A stretch of DNA of 64,000 nt, taken from the NCBI RefSeq assembly GCF_002217945.1, contig NZ_BCMG01000002.1, forward strand, positions 248,001 to 312,000, read 5' to 3'. Shown piece after piece: positions 43,322 to 51,877 of the stretch. Numbering within the stretch: the stretch's first letter is position 1; every line of letters begins with the position of its first letter. The translations under genes were made by a program, and so were the position numbers. This DNA is from Secundilactobacillus silagei JCM 19001. Lineage in GTDB: Bacteria > Bacillota > Bacilli > Lactobacillales > Lactobacillaceae. A model generated the notes under the pieces. That model saw only the letters and a program-made list of their open reading frames with translations, searched no databases and was not told the origin of the DNA.

Positions 43322-44264
43322 ACAAGTTCAAATTATCTATGGTGACGCAACGTTAGGCTTACGCGGTAACGGTTTTGGCTACATTTTTAGCTATGAACGC
43401 GGCGGCATGGAGTCTTTGGTTCAGCATGGTAAGGAATGGTTATACCGGGTACCCAAGCCAACCTTTTGGCGGGCAACCACCGATAACGACCGTGGTAACG
43501 GCTTTTCCGTTAAATCCGCTACTTGGTTAGGCACGGATATGTTTTTGAAATGCACCGATATTGCGGTGGCAGTTAACGATAAGCCCATCGCATTACCGAT
43601 CTCACCCGAGAATAATAAGTACAGCGACCATGAATTTGCTGACCACGTCACGATCACCTTTACGTATGAAACGCTGACCACGCCGGCAACGACGGTGACA
43701 GCTGCCTATACCGTTAATGGTAAGGGCGACATTCAGGTCAACGTTGATTATCATGGCAAGGCCGGTTTACCGGAATTACCAGCGTTAGGGCTACGGTTTG
43801 TCATGCCAACACCTGCTGTTTGCTTCAGATATGATGGTCTGTCGGGTGAAACTTACCCTGACCGGATGGCTGGTGGTGTTAAAGGCACCTACACCGTAGA
43901 TGGCATGCCCGTTACGAAGTATTTGGTCCCGCAAGAGTGCGGGATGCACATGCAGTCCAAACAAGTGACCGTGACCCGTAATCGGACGCAGGATAATACC
44001 GATCATTCGAGTCATGTGTTTAACCTGACATTTGCTCAAAATGATCGCCCCTTCGCCTTTAGCTGTTTGCCATATACCGCTGAAGAGATCGAAAACGCGA
44101 CCCACATTGAAGAATTACCAGCACCACGCCGCACGGTCCTCACCGTTTTTGGCGCGGTCCGCGGTGTCGGCGGTATCGATTCTTGGGGTGCGGATGTTGA
44201 ACAGCAATATCACATTTCAGCTGAGCAGGACCATTCCTTCTCATTTGTCATTCAAGGCGCTTAA
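43302..44264 (+). CDS. lacM: Beta-galactosidase small subunit
   Basis: 320 residues equal to the C-terminal beta-sandwich (Bgal_small_N-type) domain of single-chain Lac[21 protein letters not shown] and the late [15 protein letters not shown]-type stretch are characteristic. It completes the active site of LacL. AGGAGG lies within the end of lacL, 12 nt before the ATG. Confidence 0.95.
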   Translation: MANTSTKQVQIIYGDATLGLRGNGFGYIFSYERGGMESLVQHGKEWLYRVPKPTFWRATTDNDRGNGFSVKSATWLGTDMFLKCTDIAVAVNDKPIALPISPENNKYSDHEFADHVTITFTYETLTTPATTVTAAYTVNGKGDIQVNVDYHGKAGLPELPALGLRFVMPTPAVCFRYDGLSGETYPDRMAGGVKGTYTVDGMPVTKYLVPQECGMHMQSKQVTVTRNRTQDNTDHSSHVFNLTFAQNDRPFAFSCLPYTAEEIENATHIEELPAPRRTVLTVFGAVRGVGGIDSWGADVEQQYHISAEQDHSFSFVIQGA

Positions 44265-44289
44265 ATTTGTTAAAAAGGTTGCTAAATAG

Positions 44290-44320
44290 TTGACCTTGAG
44301 TACACTCTAACTTCTATAAT
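44290..44320 (+). promoter_or_regulatory. MerR-type promoter of aldo/keto reductase 1
   Basis: TTGACC (44290-44295), a 19-nt spacer and TATAAT (44315-44320). The overlong spacer is the hallmark of MerR activation and contains the dyad GAGT-AC-ACTC followed by TAACTTC. Confidence 0.75.
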
Positions 44321-44351
44321 GAATGTGTAAAAGGGAGGCTTTTTTGAAAAA

Positions 44352-45305
44352 ATGAAAAATGTCGCAATCGGAAATACAACTTTACAAGCTTCTGCAGTTG
44401 CCTTAGGCATCATGCGGATGGTGAGCTTAAACGTTGATGATGCTGCTAAAGTCCTGGATACGGTGACTGATAAAGGCGTTAACTTTATTGATTCCGCTAA
44501 TATTTATGGTGGTGGCAAGTCGGAAACAATCTTCGGCCAGGCTTTAAAGAAGTCGGGTGTGAAGCGTGAAGACCTCATCATTCAATCAAAGGGTGGCATC
44601 GTGTTGGATCCTAAACGCAGCCACGGTGACCTGGTCTTTGGCAAGCGCTACGATTTCTCTAAGAAAAATTTACTAGAAACCGTGGATGGTATTTTGCAGC
44701 GGATGGGGATCGACTACCTGGACTTCTTCTTGCTGCACCGGCCAGATGCGTTGATGGAGCCAGATCAAGTTGCTGCAGCCTTTGATGAACTGCAGGCTGC
44801 CGGCAAGGTCCGCCACTTTGGCTTATCAAACTGCAACCCAATGCAAGTTGAGCTGTTGCAATCAGCAGTCAGTCAAAAGCTGATGGTCAACCAGCTGCAA
44901 TTCGGTGTCATGCACACCGGTCCAATCGACTTTGGCCTGCACATGAACATGAGCGACGACCGCAGTGTTAACCATGACGGTGAGATCATCGAATACTCAC
45001 GGCTGCACAACATGACGATTCAAGCTTGGTCACCATATCAATACGGGACTTTTGAAGGCCCGTTCATTGATAATCCGAAGTTCCCAGAATTGAATGCTAA
45101 ATTGCAGGAACTAGCGGATGCCAAGGGGGTTACCAAGAACGCCATTGCAACTGCTTGGATATTACGTCACCCAGCTAACATGCAAGTGATCTTAGGCTCA
45201 ATGAATCAGGACCACTTGAAAGAAAGCATTGCTGGCGCTGATGTTCAACTGACGAAGCAGGAATGGTACGACATTTACTTTGCTGCTGGCAATACGTTGC
45301 CGTAA
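44352..45305 (+). CDS. Aldo/keto reductase, YdhF-like
   Basis: 317 residues, TIM-barrel AKR. The tetrad is seen as Asp and Tyr in DSANIYGGGKSE, Lys in IQSKGG and His in FFLLHRPDAL. It reduces aldehydes or ketones with NAD(P)H. It is transcribed from a MerR-type promoter and convergent to a merR gene whose own promoter has the same operator, so it is probably induced by reactive carbonyls. Confidence 0.9.
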   Translation: MKNVAIGNTTLQASAVALGIMRMVSLNVDDAAKVLDTVTDKGVNFIDSANIYGGGKSETIFGQALKKSGVKREDLIIQSKGGIVLDPKRSHGDLVFGKRYDFSKKNLLETVDGILQRMGIDYLDFFLLHRPDALMEPDQVAAAFDELQAAGKVRHFGLSNCNPMQVELLQSAVSQKLMVNQLQFGVMHTGPIDFGLHMNMSDDRSVNHDGEIIEYSRLHNMTIQAWSPYQYGTFEGPFIDNPKFPELNAKLQELADAKGVTKNAIATAWILRHPANMQVILGSMNQDHLKESIAGADVQLTKQEWYDIYFAAGNTLP

Positions 45306-45331
45306 AATTAGTGATTTAATCGAGTTACTTA

Positions 45332-45384
45332 AAACGCGCATCAGCCAATCTTTCCTATTAGGAGAGGTTGGCTGATGCGCGTTT
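45332..45384. terminator. Bidirectional terminator
   Basis: AAACGCGCATCAGCCAA pairs with TTGGCTGATGCGCGTTT; the inner CTTTCCT/AGGAGAG extends the stem. Confidence 0.9.
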
Positions 45385-45403
45385 AGTTTAGGTTAAACTG
45401 AGT

Positions 45404-45859
45404 TTAAGCGGGGTGAGCCTTTTTGACCCGTAAACTTTCATCGATGACGATGGGCTGTCCCGGCAGTTCACAATCACCCGAAACGGCGGCTTCAGTACCA
45501 GCGTCACAAGCAGCGGTGAAGAAACGCACCTTGTAATCGAGCTTTGCCAAATGTCGTTTGGCTTGTGCAATCTGGTCGCGAACGGCTTGCTGCTGTTGCT
45601 TGAAAATATTGAGGCGGGTCTCGAGCGTTGCGTCACCCTGCATCGCTAGTTCGACGAAGTGGCGAATCTCCGAAAGCTGCATCCCCGTATCTTTCAGGCA
45701 GGTGATCAGGTCAAGAAAATCGAGGTTATCATCAGTGAACTCCCGTCTCCCAGAAGGGGCCCGTTTTACGAAGGGCATCAGGCCTTCGCGGTCATAGTAA
45801 CGTAGGGTATAGGTGCTTAAGCCAGTCTTTTCAGCAACCTGGCCAATTGAGTATGTCAT
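45404..45859 (-). CDS. MerR family regulator, AdhR/NmlR-like
   Basis: 151 residues. N-terminal winged helix (IGQVAEKTGLSTYTLRYYDR), dimerisation coiled coil (about 80-115) and a short tail with two more cysteines. Cys54 in LITCLKDTGM corresponds to the aldehyde-sensing Cys of AdhR-type regulators. Its own promoter and those of two nearby aldo/keto reductase genes carry ACTCTAAC-type operators in 19-bp spacers. I infer a carbonyl-stress activator controlling all three. Confidence 0.9.
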   Translation of the reverse strand: MTYSIGQVAEKTGLSTYTLRYYDREGLMPFVKRAPSGRREFTDDNLDFLDLITCLKDTGMQLSEIRHFVELAMQGDATLETRLNIFKQQQQAVRDQIAQAKRHLAKLDYKVRFFTAACDAGTEAAVSGDCELPGQPIVIDESLRVKKAHPA

Positions 45860-45891
45860 GGTGATATGCTCCTTTTTTAGTTTTTAAATTT

Positions 45892-45922
45892 AGTATAATA
45901 GTTAGAGTATACTCTAACTCAA
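45892..45922 (-). promoter_or_regulatory. MerR autoregulatory promoter
   Basis: On the - strand TTGAGT (45922-45917), a 19-nt spacer and TATACT (45897-45892). The spacer holds the perfect dyad GTTAGAGT-AT-ACTCTAAC. A second -10 choice TATTAT would give a 16-nt spacer. Confidence 0.7.
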
Positions 45923-46375
45923 GCTGATTTTCGATAGCGGTTAATTCCAGCTTAAAAACGGCTGTTACAAGGAATATTTTTGGAATATTTGAACGGCAAT
46001 CGTTGCGTCTTTTGGGATAATTTAAGTTGGTTAACCTATTTTATAAACACATTTTACATTTTGTACCAATAATTGCGTAGGACAACATTTTAAGTAAAAT
46101 TAAACCAAATGTTTCTCAAAAAATGGTACAATTACGTCAATGAATGGGATAGTAATGCGCTTAGTAAACATTAGGGTACTTCCAAAAACCGAACATTCAT
46201 TAACAGGTGATATTATTTTTCCAAAAAGTAACTATCATCAAAAAATTATAGTTATTAGTTTTTTAATACTGAAAGCTAGTGGTAGTTCGTTGAATATGCA
46301 ATATATTAATTAGAAAATATACTAATAATAGATTAATCAACGAATGTAAACTATTTAAAAGGATGGCATACAAAT
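45923..46375. other. Intergenic region upstream of the AP2 protein gene
   Basis: AT-rich with no supported gene or clear hairpin. AAAAGGATGGC just before 46376 serves as ribosome site. Confidence 0.4.
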
Positions 46376-46873
46376 ATGAGCAAAAGAATCGACTTAACCA
46401 ACCAGCGCTTTGGCCGGCTGGTGGTCCTTAAATATTATGGCAATAACGCAGCGAATTCCAATGCAATGTGGTTATGCCAGTGTGATTGCGGCAATAAAAC
46501 GGTGGTTGATGGTGTCCGTTTACGGTCACACATCACCAAAAGCTGTGGCTGTCTAAGACGAGATCTTTCAAGCAAGCGGGTCTATAAAAACCCTAAGTTT
46601 GTGGATTACATGGGTCGCTCTGACCAACTACGGGATGAAAATGGTGTTTCACTGAGTTCAATCTCAGAATCTGCCCGTAATAAAAGCGGGGTCATTGGGG
46701 TTTCCTTTGACCGGCAGACGGGTAAGTGGTTTGCCCGCTTAATGATCGACCACAAATACGTTTTACTGAAGAGCTTTAAAACGATCACTGAAGCGATTGA
46801 AGCGCGGCGAGAAGCTGAAGAAATGTATCTGGGAATCACACGTAAGCGCGTTGAAGAACCGGAAAACGTTTAA
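46376..46873 (+). CDS. AP2-domain protein with N-terminal zinc-ribbon-like motif
   Basis: 165 residues. The N-terminal half has a four-Cys pattern (WLCQCDCGN ... SCGCLRRD). The C-terminal half is an AP2/ERF-like DNA-binding domain (GVIGVSFDRQTGKWFARLMI, followed by LKSFKTITEAIEARREAEEM). This architecture is common in phage and homing-endonuclease-linked proteins, but no nuclease motif is visible here. It stands alone between two AT-rich spacers and may be a horizontally acquired DNA-binding protein. Confidence 0.8.
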   Translation: MSKRIDLTNQRFGRLVVLKYYGNNAANSNAMWLCQCDCGNKTVVDGVRLRSHITKSCGCLRRDLSSKRVYKNPKFVDYMGRSDQLRDENGVSLSSISESARNKSGVIGVSFDRQTGKWFARLMIDHKYVLLKSFKTITEAIEARREAEEMYLGITRKRVEEPENV

Positions 46874-46931
46874 CGTATAAAAGAGTAAAATCGGTGATTT
46901 GAGTGTGTGACGAAACGCGGTAGATTCCAGA

Positions 46932-46994
46932 ATTTAACCTAAATAAGGCCTATTTCGATGAACTTTATCGGAATAGGCCTTATTTAGGTTAAAT
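46932..46994. terminator. Long palindromic terminator
   Basis: A 28-bp stem, ATTTAACCTAAATAAGGCC continuing TATTTCGAT, with loop GAACTTT. It is related in its core to the palindrome at 34818-34879. Confidence 0.85.
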
Positions 46995-47320
46995 GGCCGG
47001 AAGCTGAGTTTTGGCGCACTATTAGGCCATATCGAAGGAGTGTACATATTAGGATACTTATCAACATCGACCTATGACACAGGTTATTTTTAATTGTACT
47101 GAGTGTTATTTATTGAAAATAGGTAATCTATGTAATTTAATTAACTTTAATAATTGTAAATTGATGTTATTTATTTAAAGTGTTGTACATCATACTATTG
47201 GTGATATATAAGTGATTAAACAATATGATTTAGCTTTCATTAATTTTAAGATTATTGAATGAATTAATGAAAATGCTGATTTTGTGAATAAAAGTACTAT
47301 CTTTTTGAGCAAAAAGCAGG
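46995..47320. other. AT-rich intergenic region, nothing recognised
   Basis: No ORF with a ribosome site, no strong repeat. Confidence 0.4.
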
Positions 47321-47348
47321 TATACTCTTAATTAACATCAACTGATGT
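47321..47348 (+). promoter_or_regulatory. Putative -10 and operator of the alcohol dehydrogenase gene
   Basis: TATACT (47321-47326) without a good -35, followed by the perfect dyad ACATCA-AC-TGATGT (47335-47348). It suggests regulated transcription. Confidence 0.45.
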
Positions 47349-47370
47349 AATTCTACGGAGGTGCTTAATT

Positions 47371-48129
47371 ATGACAGATCGTTTAAAGGGTAAAGTTGCA
47401 ATTGTTACTGGTGGTACGCTGGGTATTGGCTTAGGGATCGCTAAGCGGTTTGTGGATGAGGGCGCAAAAGTCGTCATTACGGGTCGGCATGCGGATGTTG
47501 GTGAAAAGGCAGCCAAGAGCATCGGTGGCCCAGATGTGATTCGTTTCATCAAACACGATGCTGCTGATGAAGCTGGCTGGACGGACTTATTTGATGAAAC
47601 TGAAAAGGCGTTTGGCCCGGTTTCAACGTTGGTTAACAATGCCGGAATTGCAGTTAGCAAGAGCATTGAGAACACAACCACTGAAGAATGGCATAAACTC
47701 TTATCCGTTAACTTAGATGGTGTCTTCTTTGGCACCCGGCTTGCCATTCAGCGGATGAAGAACAAGAACCTGGGCGCTTCAATCATTAACATGTCCTCAA
47801 TTGAAGGCTTTATTGGCGATCCTGATCTAGGGGCTTATAACGCTTCTAAAGGGGCCGTTCGGATCATGTCTAAATCAGCAGCTTTAGACTGTGCCTTAAA
47901 GGACTATGGTGTGCGGGTTAACACGGTTCACCCAGGATACATTAAGACGCCGTTAGTTGATGATCTAGAGGGTGCCGAAGAAGCTATGTCGCAACGCACT
48001 AAGACACCAATGGGCCACATTGGTGAACCGGACGATATTGCCTACATGTGCGTTTATCTAGCTTCCAATGAATCGAAGTTCGCCACTGGTTCAGAATTTG
48101 TGGTTGATGGTGGTTACACCGCTCAATAA
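47371..48129 (+). CDS. radh: R-specific (NADP-dependent) alcohol dehydrogenase, SDR family
   Basis: 252 residues. Cofactor motif TGGTLGIGLG, catalytic Ser143, Tyr156 and Lys160 (in NMSSIEGF and YNASKGA) and the C-terminal end VDGGYTAQ. It follows the L. brevis R-ADH nearly residue by residue as I recall that sequence, including the Mg-binding C-terminal region. Arg in TGRH fits NADP(H) use. It reduces prochiral ketones such as acetophenone or acetoin-like compounds; the physiological substrate is uncertain. Monocistronic. Confidence 0.9.
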   Translation: MTDRLKGKVAIVTGGTLGIGLGIAKRFVDEGAKVVITGRHADVGEKAAKSIGGPDVIRFIKHDAADEAGWTDLFDETEKAFGPVSTLVNNAGIAVSKSIENTTTEEWHKLLSVNLDGVFFGTRLAIQRMKNKNLGASIINMSSIEGFIGDPDLGAYNASKGAVRIMSKSAALDCALKDYGVRVNTVHPGYIKTPLVDDLEGAEEAMSQRTKTPMGHIGEPDDIAYMCVYLASNESKFATGSEFVVDGGYTAQ

Positions 48130-48163
48130 AATAAACTTAATGATGATTATTAAAACTTTCAGT

Positions 48164-48195
48164 AAGGCCAATTCGTTTTCGAACTGGTCTTTTTT
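48164..48195 (+). terminator. Terminator of the alcohol dehydrogenase gene
   Basis: AAGGCCAATTCG pairs imperfectly with CGAACTGGTCTT around TTTT, then T6. Confidence 0.65.
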
Positions 48196-48246
48196 CGTTC
48201 TTGCTAACTATAGAAACTCTGGCTTAGATATTTTAAATGATGTTTC

Positions 48247-48277
48247 TTGACTTACACCCCACTCTAACTTCTATAAT
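48247..48277 (+). promoter_or_regulatory. MerR-type promoter of aldo/keto reductase 2
   Basis: TTGACT (48247-48252), a 19-nt spacer and TATAAT (48272-48277). The right half ACTCTAACTTCTATAAT is identical to that before aldo/keto reductase 1; the left half-site is poor. Confidence 0.7.
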
Positions 48278-48322
48278 TAAGGCAAGCTTAAGAATAAATC
48301 GTGTGATGAAGGGGAGCTTACT

Positions 48323-49300
48323 ATGAATTATCGTACACTTGGAAAAACTGGGTTTAACATTAGTGACGTTTCTTTAGGGACTTGGCAGCTTGGCGGCAAA
48401 TGGGGCGCACCATTTGATATTGACGATGCCAATGCAACCTTGGAAGAAGCCTATGAACAAGGTGTCAACTTCTTTGATACTGCCGATGGCTATCAGGGCG
48501 GCAACAGTGAAAAAGCGGTGGGGGCGTTTGTTAAGGCGCATCCAGACGTTCACTTTACAACTAAGATTGGCCGTAAAGAAGAACCGTTGAGCACGGAACA
48601 CTTTAATCCGGAACATCTCACCCGCTACGTGGACGAGTCATTGTCTAACATGGGCTTAGAAGCTTTGGATCTCGTGTTGCTCCACTGTCCGCCAATGTCG
48701 ATCTATTACACACCGGAAACCTTCTTCACGTTGGATAAGCTGAAGAAAGCTGGTAAGATTAAGAACTACGGTGTCAGTGTTGAACGGGTTGAAGAAGCTA
48801 TCAAAGCGATGGATTATGACGTTTCAGCCGTTGAAATCATCTTCAACATGTTCCGTCTGCGCCCATCAAAGTTATTCTTTGACCTCGCCAAGAAGAACAA
48901 CGTGGGCATTTTAGCCCGAGTTCCATTAGCTAGTGGTTTACTGACTGGTAAGTTCACTGCTGATACGAAGTTTGGCAAAGAAGATCAGCGGACCACTAAC
49001 CGGAATGGCGAGCTCTTTGATAAGGGTGAAACTTTCTCTGGCGTGAACTATTTGACTGGGGTCAAGGCTGCCCAAGAATTGAAGCAGCGGCTTGGTACGG
49101 ATAATTTAGCCGCCACTGCACTGCGTTATATCTTGATGTTTGACGCCGTTACTGCTGCTATTCCTGGTGCCAGTTCACCAGAACAGATCGAACGCAACAC
49201 GGTTGCCTCAGATCTGCCAGCCCTAAAGCCTGAACAAATGCAGGTCGTTCAAGATGTTTATGATCAATACATTAAAAACCCGGTTGATTATCTCTGGTAA
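48323..49300 (+). CDS. Aldo/keto reductase 2
   Basis: 325 residues, TIM-barrel AKR. Asp and Tyr are in FDTADGYQGGNSE, Lys in FTTKIGRKEE and His in VLLHCPPMS. It probably detoxifies aldehydes or interconverts sugar carbonyls. The promoter carries the same MerR operator half-site as the gene at 44352, about 4 kb away, so both are likely in one carbonyl-stress regulon. Confidence 0.9.
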   Translation: MNYRTLGKTGFNISDVSLGTWQLGGKWGAPFDIDDANATLEEAYEQGVNFFDTADGYQGGNSEKAVGAFVKAHPDVHFTTKIGRKEEPLSTEHFNPEHLTRYVDESLSNMGLEALDLVLLHCPPMSIYYTPETFFTLDKLKKAGKIKNYGVSVERVEEAIKAMDYDVSAVEIIFNMFRLRPSKLFFDLAKKNNVGILARVPLASGLLTGKFTADTKFGKEDQRTTNRNGELFDKGETFSGVNYLTGVKAAQELKQRLGTDNLAATALRYILMFDAVTAAIPGASSPEQIERNTVASDLPALKPEQMQVVQDVYDQYIKNPVDYLW

Positions 49301-49327
49301 TTAATGCTGTATTGGCAAATTAAAAGG

Positions 49328-49371
49328 AGTCTGACTGACTAGTCATTATTGATTGGTCATTCAGGCTTTTT
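49328..49371 (+). terminator. Terminator
   Basis: AGTCTGACTGAC pairs with GTCATTCAGGCT (one mismatch, one G-T), then T5. Confidence 0.65.
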
Positions 49372-49522
49372 GTTTTGGCTAAGTTAGCGATGTTTCAGCA
49401 TCATCTGGTGTCTTAACGGCAGCTGTTAGTGAAATAGGTGCGGTTGAGATGCTCTAAGAAAGTGGTAAAGTAAGAGTGTAGGGCCGGGCTTTGCCTTACA
49501 AGAACGGTTAAGTTAGAGAAAA

Positions 49523-49536
49523 TAGAAAGCGCTTTA
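49523..49536 (+). promoter_or_regulatory. cre site of the alpha-galactosidase gene
   Basis: TAGAAAGCGCTTTA contains the core GAAAGCGCTTT of a CcpA operator. Confidence 0.65.
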
Positions 49537-49580
49537 AAAAGATTGATCAGCAATACATATCTTGAAAGGGGTAACAAATA

Positions 49581-51806
49581 TTGGCAATTCACGTTGACGA
49601 AACGCACCAAACATTTCATTTACAAACGGACCACACGAGTTATATTTTTCAGGTTTTGGCACACGGTATTTTAGGACAGGTTTACTATGGTAAGAAAATT
49701 CACGTCGAGCCGCAATATAACCATCTATTAAAGCGGGAATTGAAGACGGCGACCCCAGCTTATTCGCTGGATGAACCCGATTTTCAAATAGGGGCGATCA
49801 GACAGGAATATTCCGATACTGGCACTGGTGATTATCGCCGGCCGGCTTATCAAGTGACCCAGTCAAATGGCAGTCGTATTACGGACTTTCAATATGATCA
49901 TTATGAGGTCGTCTCCGGCAAAAAACGGCTAAAGGGGCTGCCTTCAACCTTTGATGATACTGAAGATGACGCTGAAACGCTGACCGTGCATTTAACGGAT
50001 GACTTGATTCAGCTGGAACTAGAACTCAACTATACCGTCTTTCCGCACCAAGACGTGATTGTCCGCAGTGCCAACTTTAAGAATCACGGCACTGAATCGG
50101 TAACGTTAAACGCTGCTCACAGTGCGCAGTTAGATCTGCCAGATAAGCAGTATGATCTGGTGCAGTTCGCTGGGACCTGGGCCCGGGAACGCCATTTGGT
50201 CCGGACACCGCTGCGGGCTGGCCTTCAAGCCATTGATTCTGTGCGAACAACTTCCAGTCACCAGGAAAATCCGTTCATGATGCTGGCACGGCCCAACACG
50301 ACCGATGATGCTGGTGAAGTCTTTGGGTTTAACCTGATTTATTCCGGCGACTTCTTAGACCAAGTTGAAGTTGATCAGTGGAATACCAGCCGGGTATTAG
50401 TCGGCATCAATCCAGACGAATTTGAGTGGCAACTGGAGCCAGCCAAAGAATTTCAAACGCCAGAAGCAGTGATGACCTATACGGCGGATGGGATGAATCA
50501 ACTCAGTCAGCAATTAGCTGCCTTTTATGAGGAACACTTAGTTAACGCCAAGTACAAGCGCATGGAGCGCCCAATTCTAGTGAACAACTGGGAAGCCACT
50601 TACTTTGATTTTACCGATAAAAAACTGATGCCGATCGTTAAACAGGCCAAGAAGCTTGGTATCGAGATGTTTGTTTTGGATGACGGCTGGTTTGGTCACC
50701 GGAACGATGATAAGTCGTCACTAGGGGATTGGTTTGCCGACCTCAAAAAGCTGCCAAAGGGGATCAGTACCTTTGCTGATGAAGTTCACGATTTAGGCTT
50801 AAAGTTTGGTCTCTGGTTTGAACCAGAAATGATTTCCATCGATAGCAAGCTGTACCAAAAACACCCTGACTGGATGATTCACACGCCTAAACGTCGTGCC
50901 ACTCCGGAACGTAACCAGTACGTCCTCGATTTTAGCCGGCCAGAAGTGGTGGATTACATCTATAAAATGATGAGCAAGGTGATCAAAGAAACCAAGCTGG
51001 ATTATATTAAATGGGATATGAACCGTTATATCACAGAAATGTACAGCACAGCCTTACCAGCCGACCGCCAGTTAGAGATGCCGCACCGCTATATTCTCGG
51101 TGTTTATAACCTCTATGCCCGCTTAACTCAGGCGTATCCGGATGTTTTGTTTGAATCCTGTGCATCCGGCGGTGGCCGTTTTGATCTTGGGATGATGTAT
51201 TATGCGCCTCAAGCCTGGGCTAGTGACGATACGGATGCTGCCGAACGAATGAAGGTTCAGTTCGGGACTAGTTACGGTTATCCGCAGTCCATGATGGGAT
51301 CACACGTTTCCGCTGTGCCTAACGAACAGACTGGGCGGATTACGCCACTGGAAACTCGGGCTAACGTTGCCTTTTATGGCGCCTTTGGGTATGAATTAGA
51401 TATTTCCAAGATGTCGGATGCAGAAAAACAGGCCGTTAAAAAGCAGGTCGCCTTTTACAAGCAGCACCGGGCTTTGTATCAGTTCGGTAAATTATACCGG
51501 CTGGACAGTCCATTTAACGGTGATGGCAACGTGATGAGCTGGGTCGTAGTTGATGACGATCAAGATCACGCCATTGCCACCCGGTATCAACTGCTGAACC
51601 ATCCCAACGCACCGTACGAACGGCTCTATTTGCGGGGGTTAGATCCCGACAAACAGTACCGCGTGAATGACAGTGACGAAACCTATTACGGTGATGAATT
51701 GATGAATGCCGGTTTATTTATCGGCAGTGAATTTGACGAGGACGCGGACGTTAAAAAGTCCGTGGACTTCAGCTCACGCCGCTTTATGATCGATGTTGCT
51801 AAGTAA
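49581..51806 (+). CDS. aga: Alpha-galactosidase (GH36)
   Basis: 741 residues, usual GH36 length. An N-terminal beta-supersandwich (about 1-330) is followed by a TIM barrel. The catalytic nucleophile is Asp479 in YIKWDMNRY and the acid/base Asp549 in WASDDTDAAER. It hydrolyses melibiose, raffinose-type sugars and other alpha-galactosides. TTG start at 49581 after AAAGGGG. A cre upstream implies catabolite repression; no sugar transporter is next to it. Confidence 0.95.
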   Translation: MAIHVDETHQTFHLQTDHTSYIFQVLAHGILGQVYYGKKIHVEPQYNHLLKRELKTATPAYSLDEPDFQIGAIRQEYSDTGTGDYRRPAYQVTQSNGSRITDFQYDHYEVVSGKKRLKGLPSTFDDTEDDAETLTVHLTDDLIQLELELNYTVFPHQDVIVRSANFKNHGTESVTLNAAHSAQLDLPDKQYDLVQFAGTWARERHLVRTPLRAGLQAIDSVRTTSSHQENPFMMLARPNTTDDAGEVFGFNLIYSGDFLDQVEVDQWNTSRVLVGINPDEFEWQLEPAKEFQTPEAVMTYTADGMNQLSQQLAAFYEEHLVNAKYKRMERPILVNNWEATYFDFTDKKLMPIVKQAKKLGIEMFVLDDGWFGHRNDDKSSLGDWFADLKKLPKGISTFADEVHDLGLKFGLWFEPEMISIDSKLYQKHPDWMIHTPKRRATPERNQYVLDFSRPEVVDYIYKMMSKVIKETKLDYIKWDMNRYITEMYSTALPADRQLEMPHRYILGVYNLYARLTQAYPDVLFESCASGGGRFDLGMMYYAPQAWASDDTDAAERMKVQFGTSYGYPQSMMGSHVSAVPNEQTGRITPLETRANVAFYGAFGYELDISKMSDAEKQAVKKQVAFYKQHRALYQFGKLYRLDSPFNGDGNVMSWVVVDDDQDHAIATRYQLLNHPNAPYERLYLRGLDPDKQYRVNDSDETYYGDELMNAGLFIGSEFDEDADVKKSVDFSSRRFMIDVAK

Positions 51807-51817
51807 CTTAAGTATAG

Positions 51818-51860
51818 AAAAGTCCGCTTGTCAGTCGCATTGACTGATAAGCGGACTTTT
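51818..51860. terminator. Bidirectional terminator
   Basis: AAAAGTCCGCTTGTCAGTC pairs with GACTGATAAGCGGACTTTT, loop GCATT. Confidence 0.9.
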
Positions 51861-51877
51861 TCAGTTGTTTTAAACGA

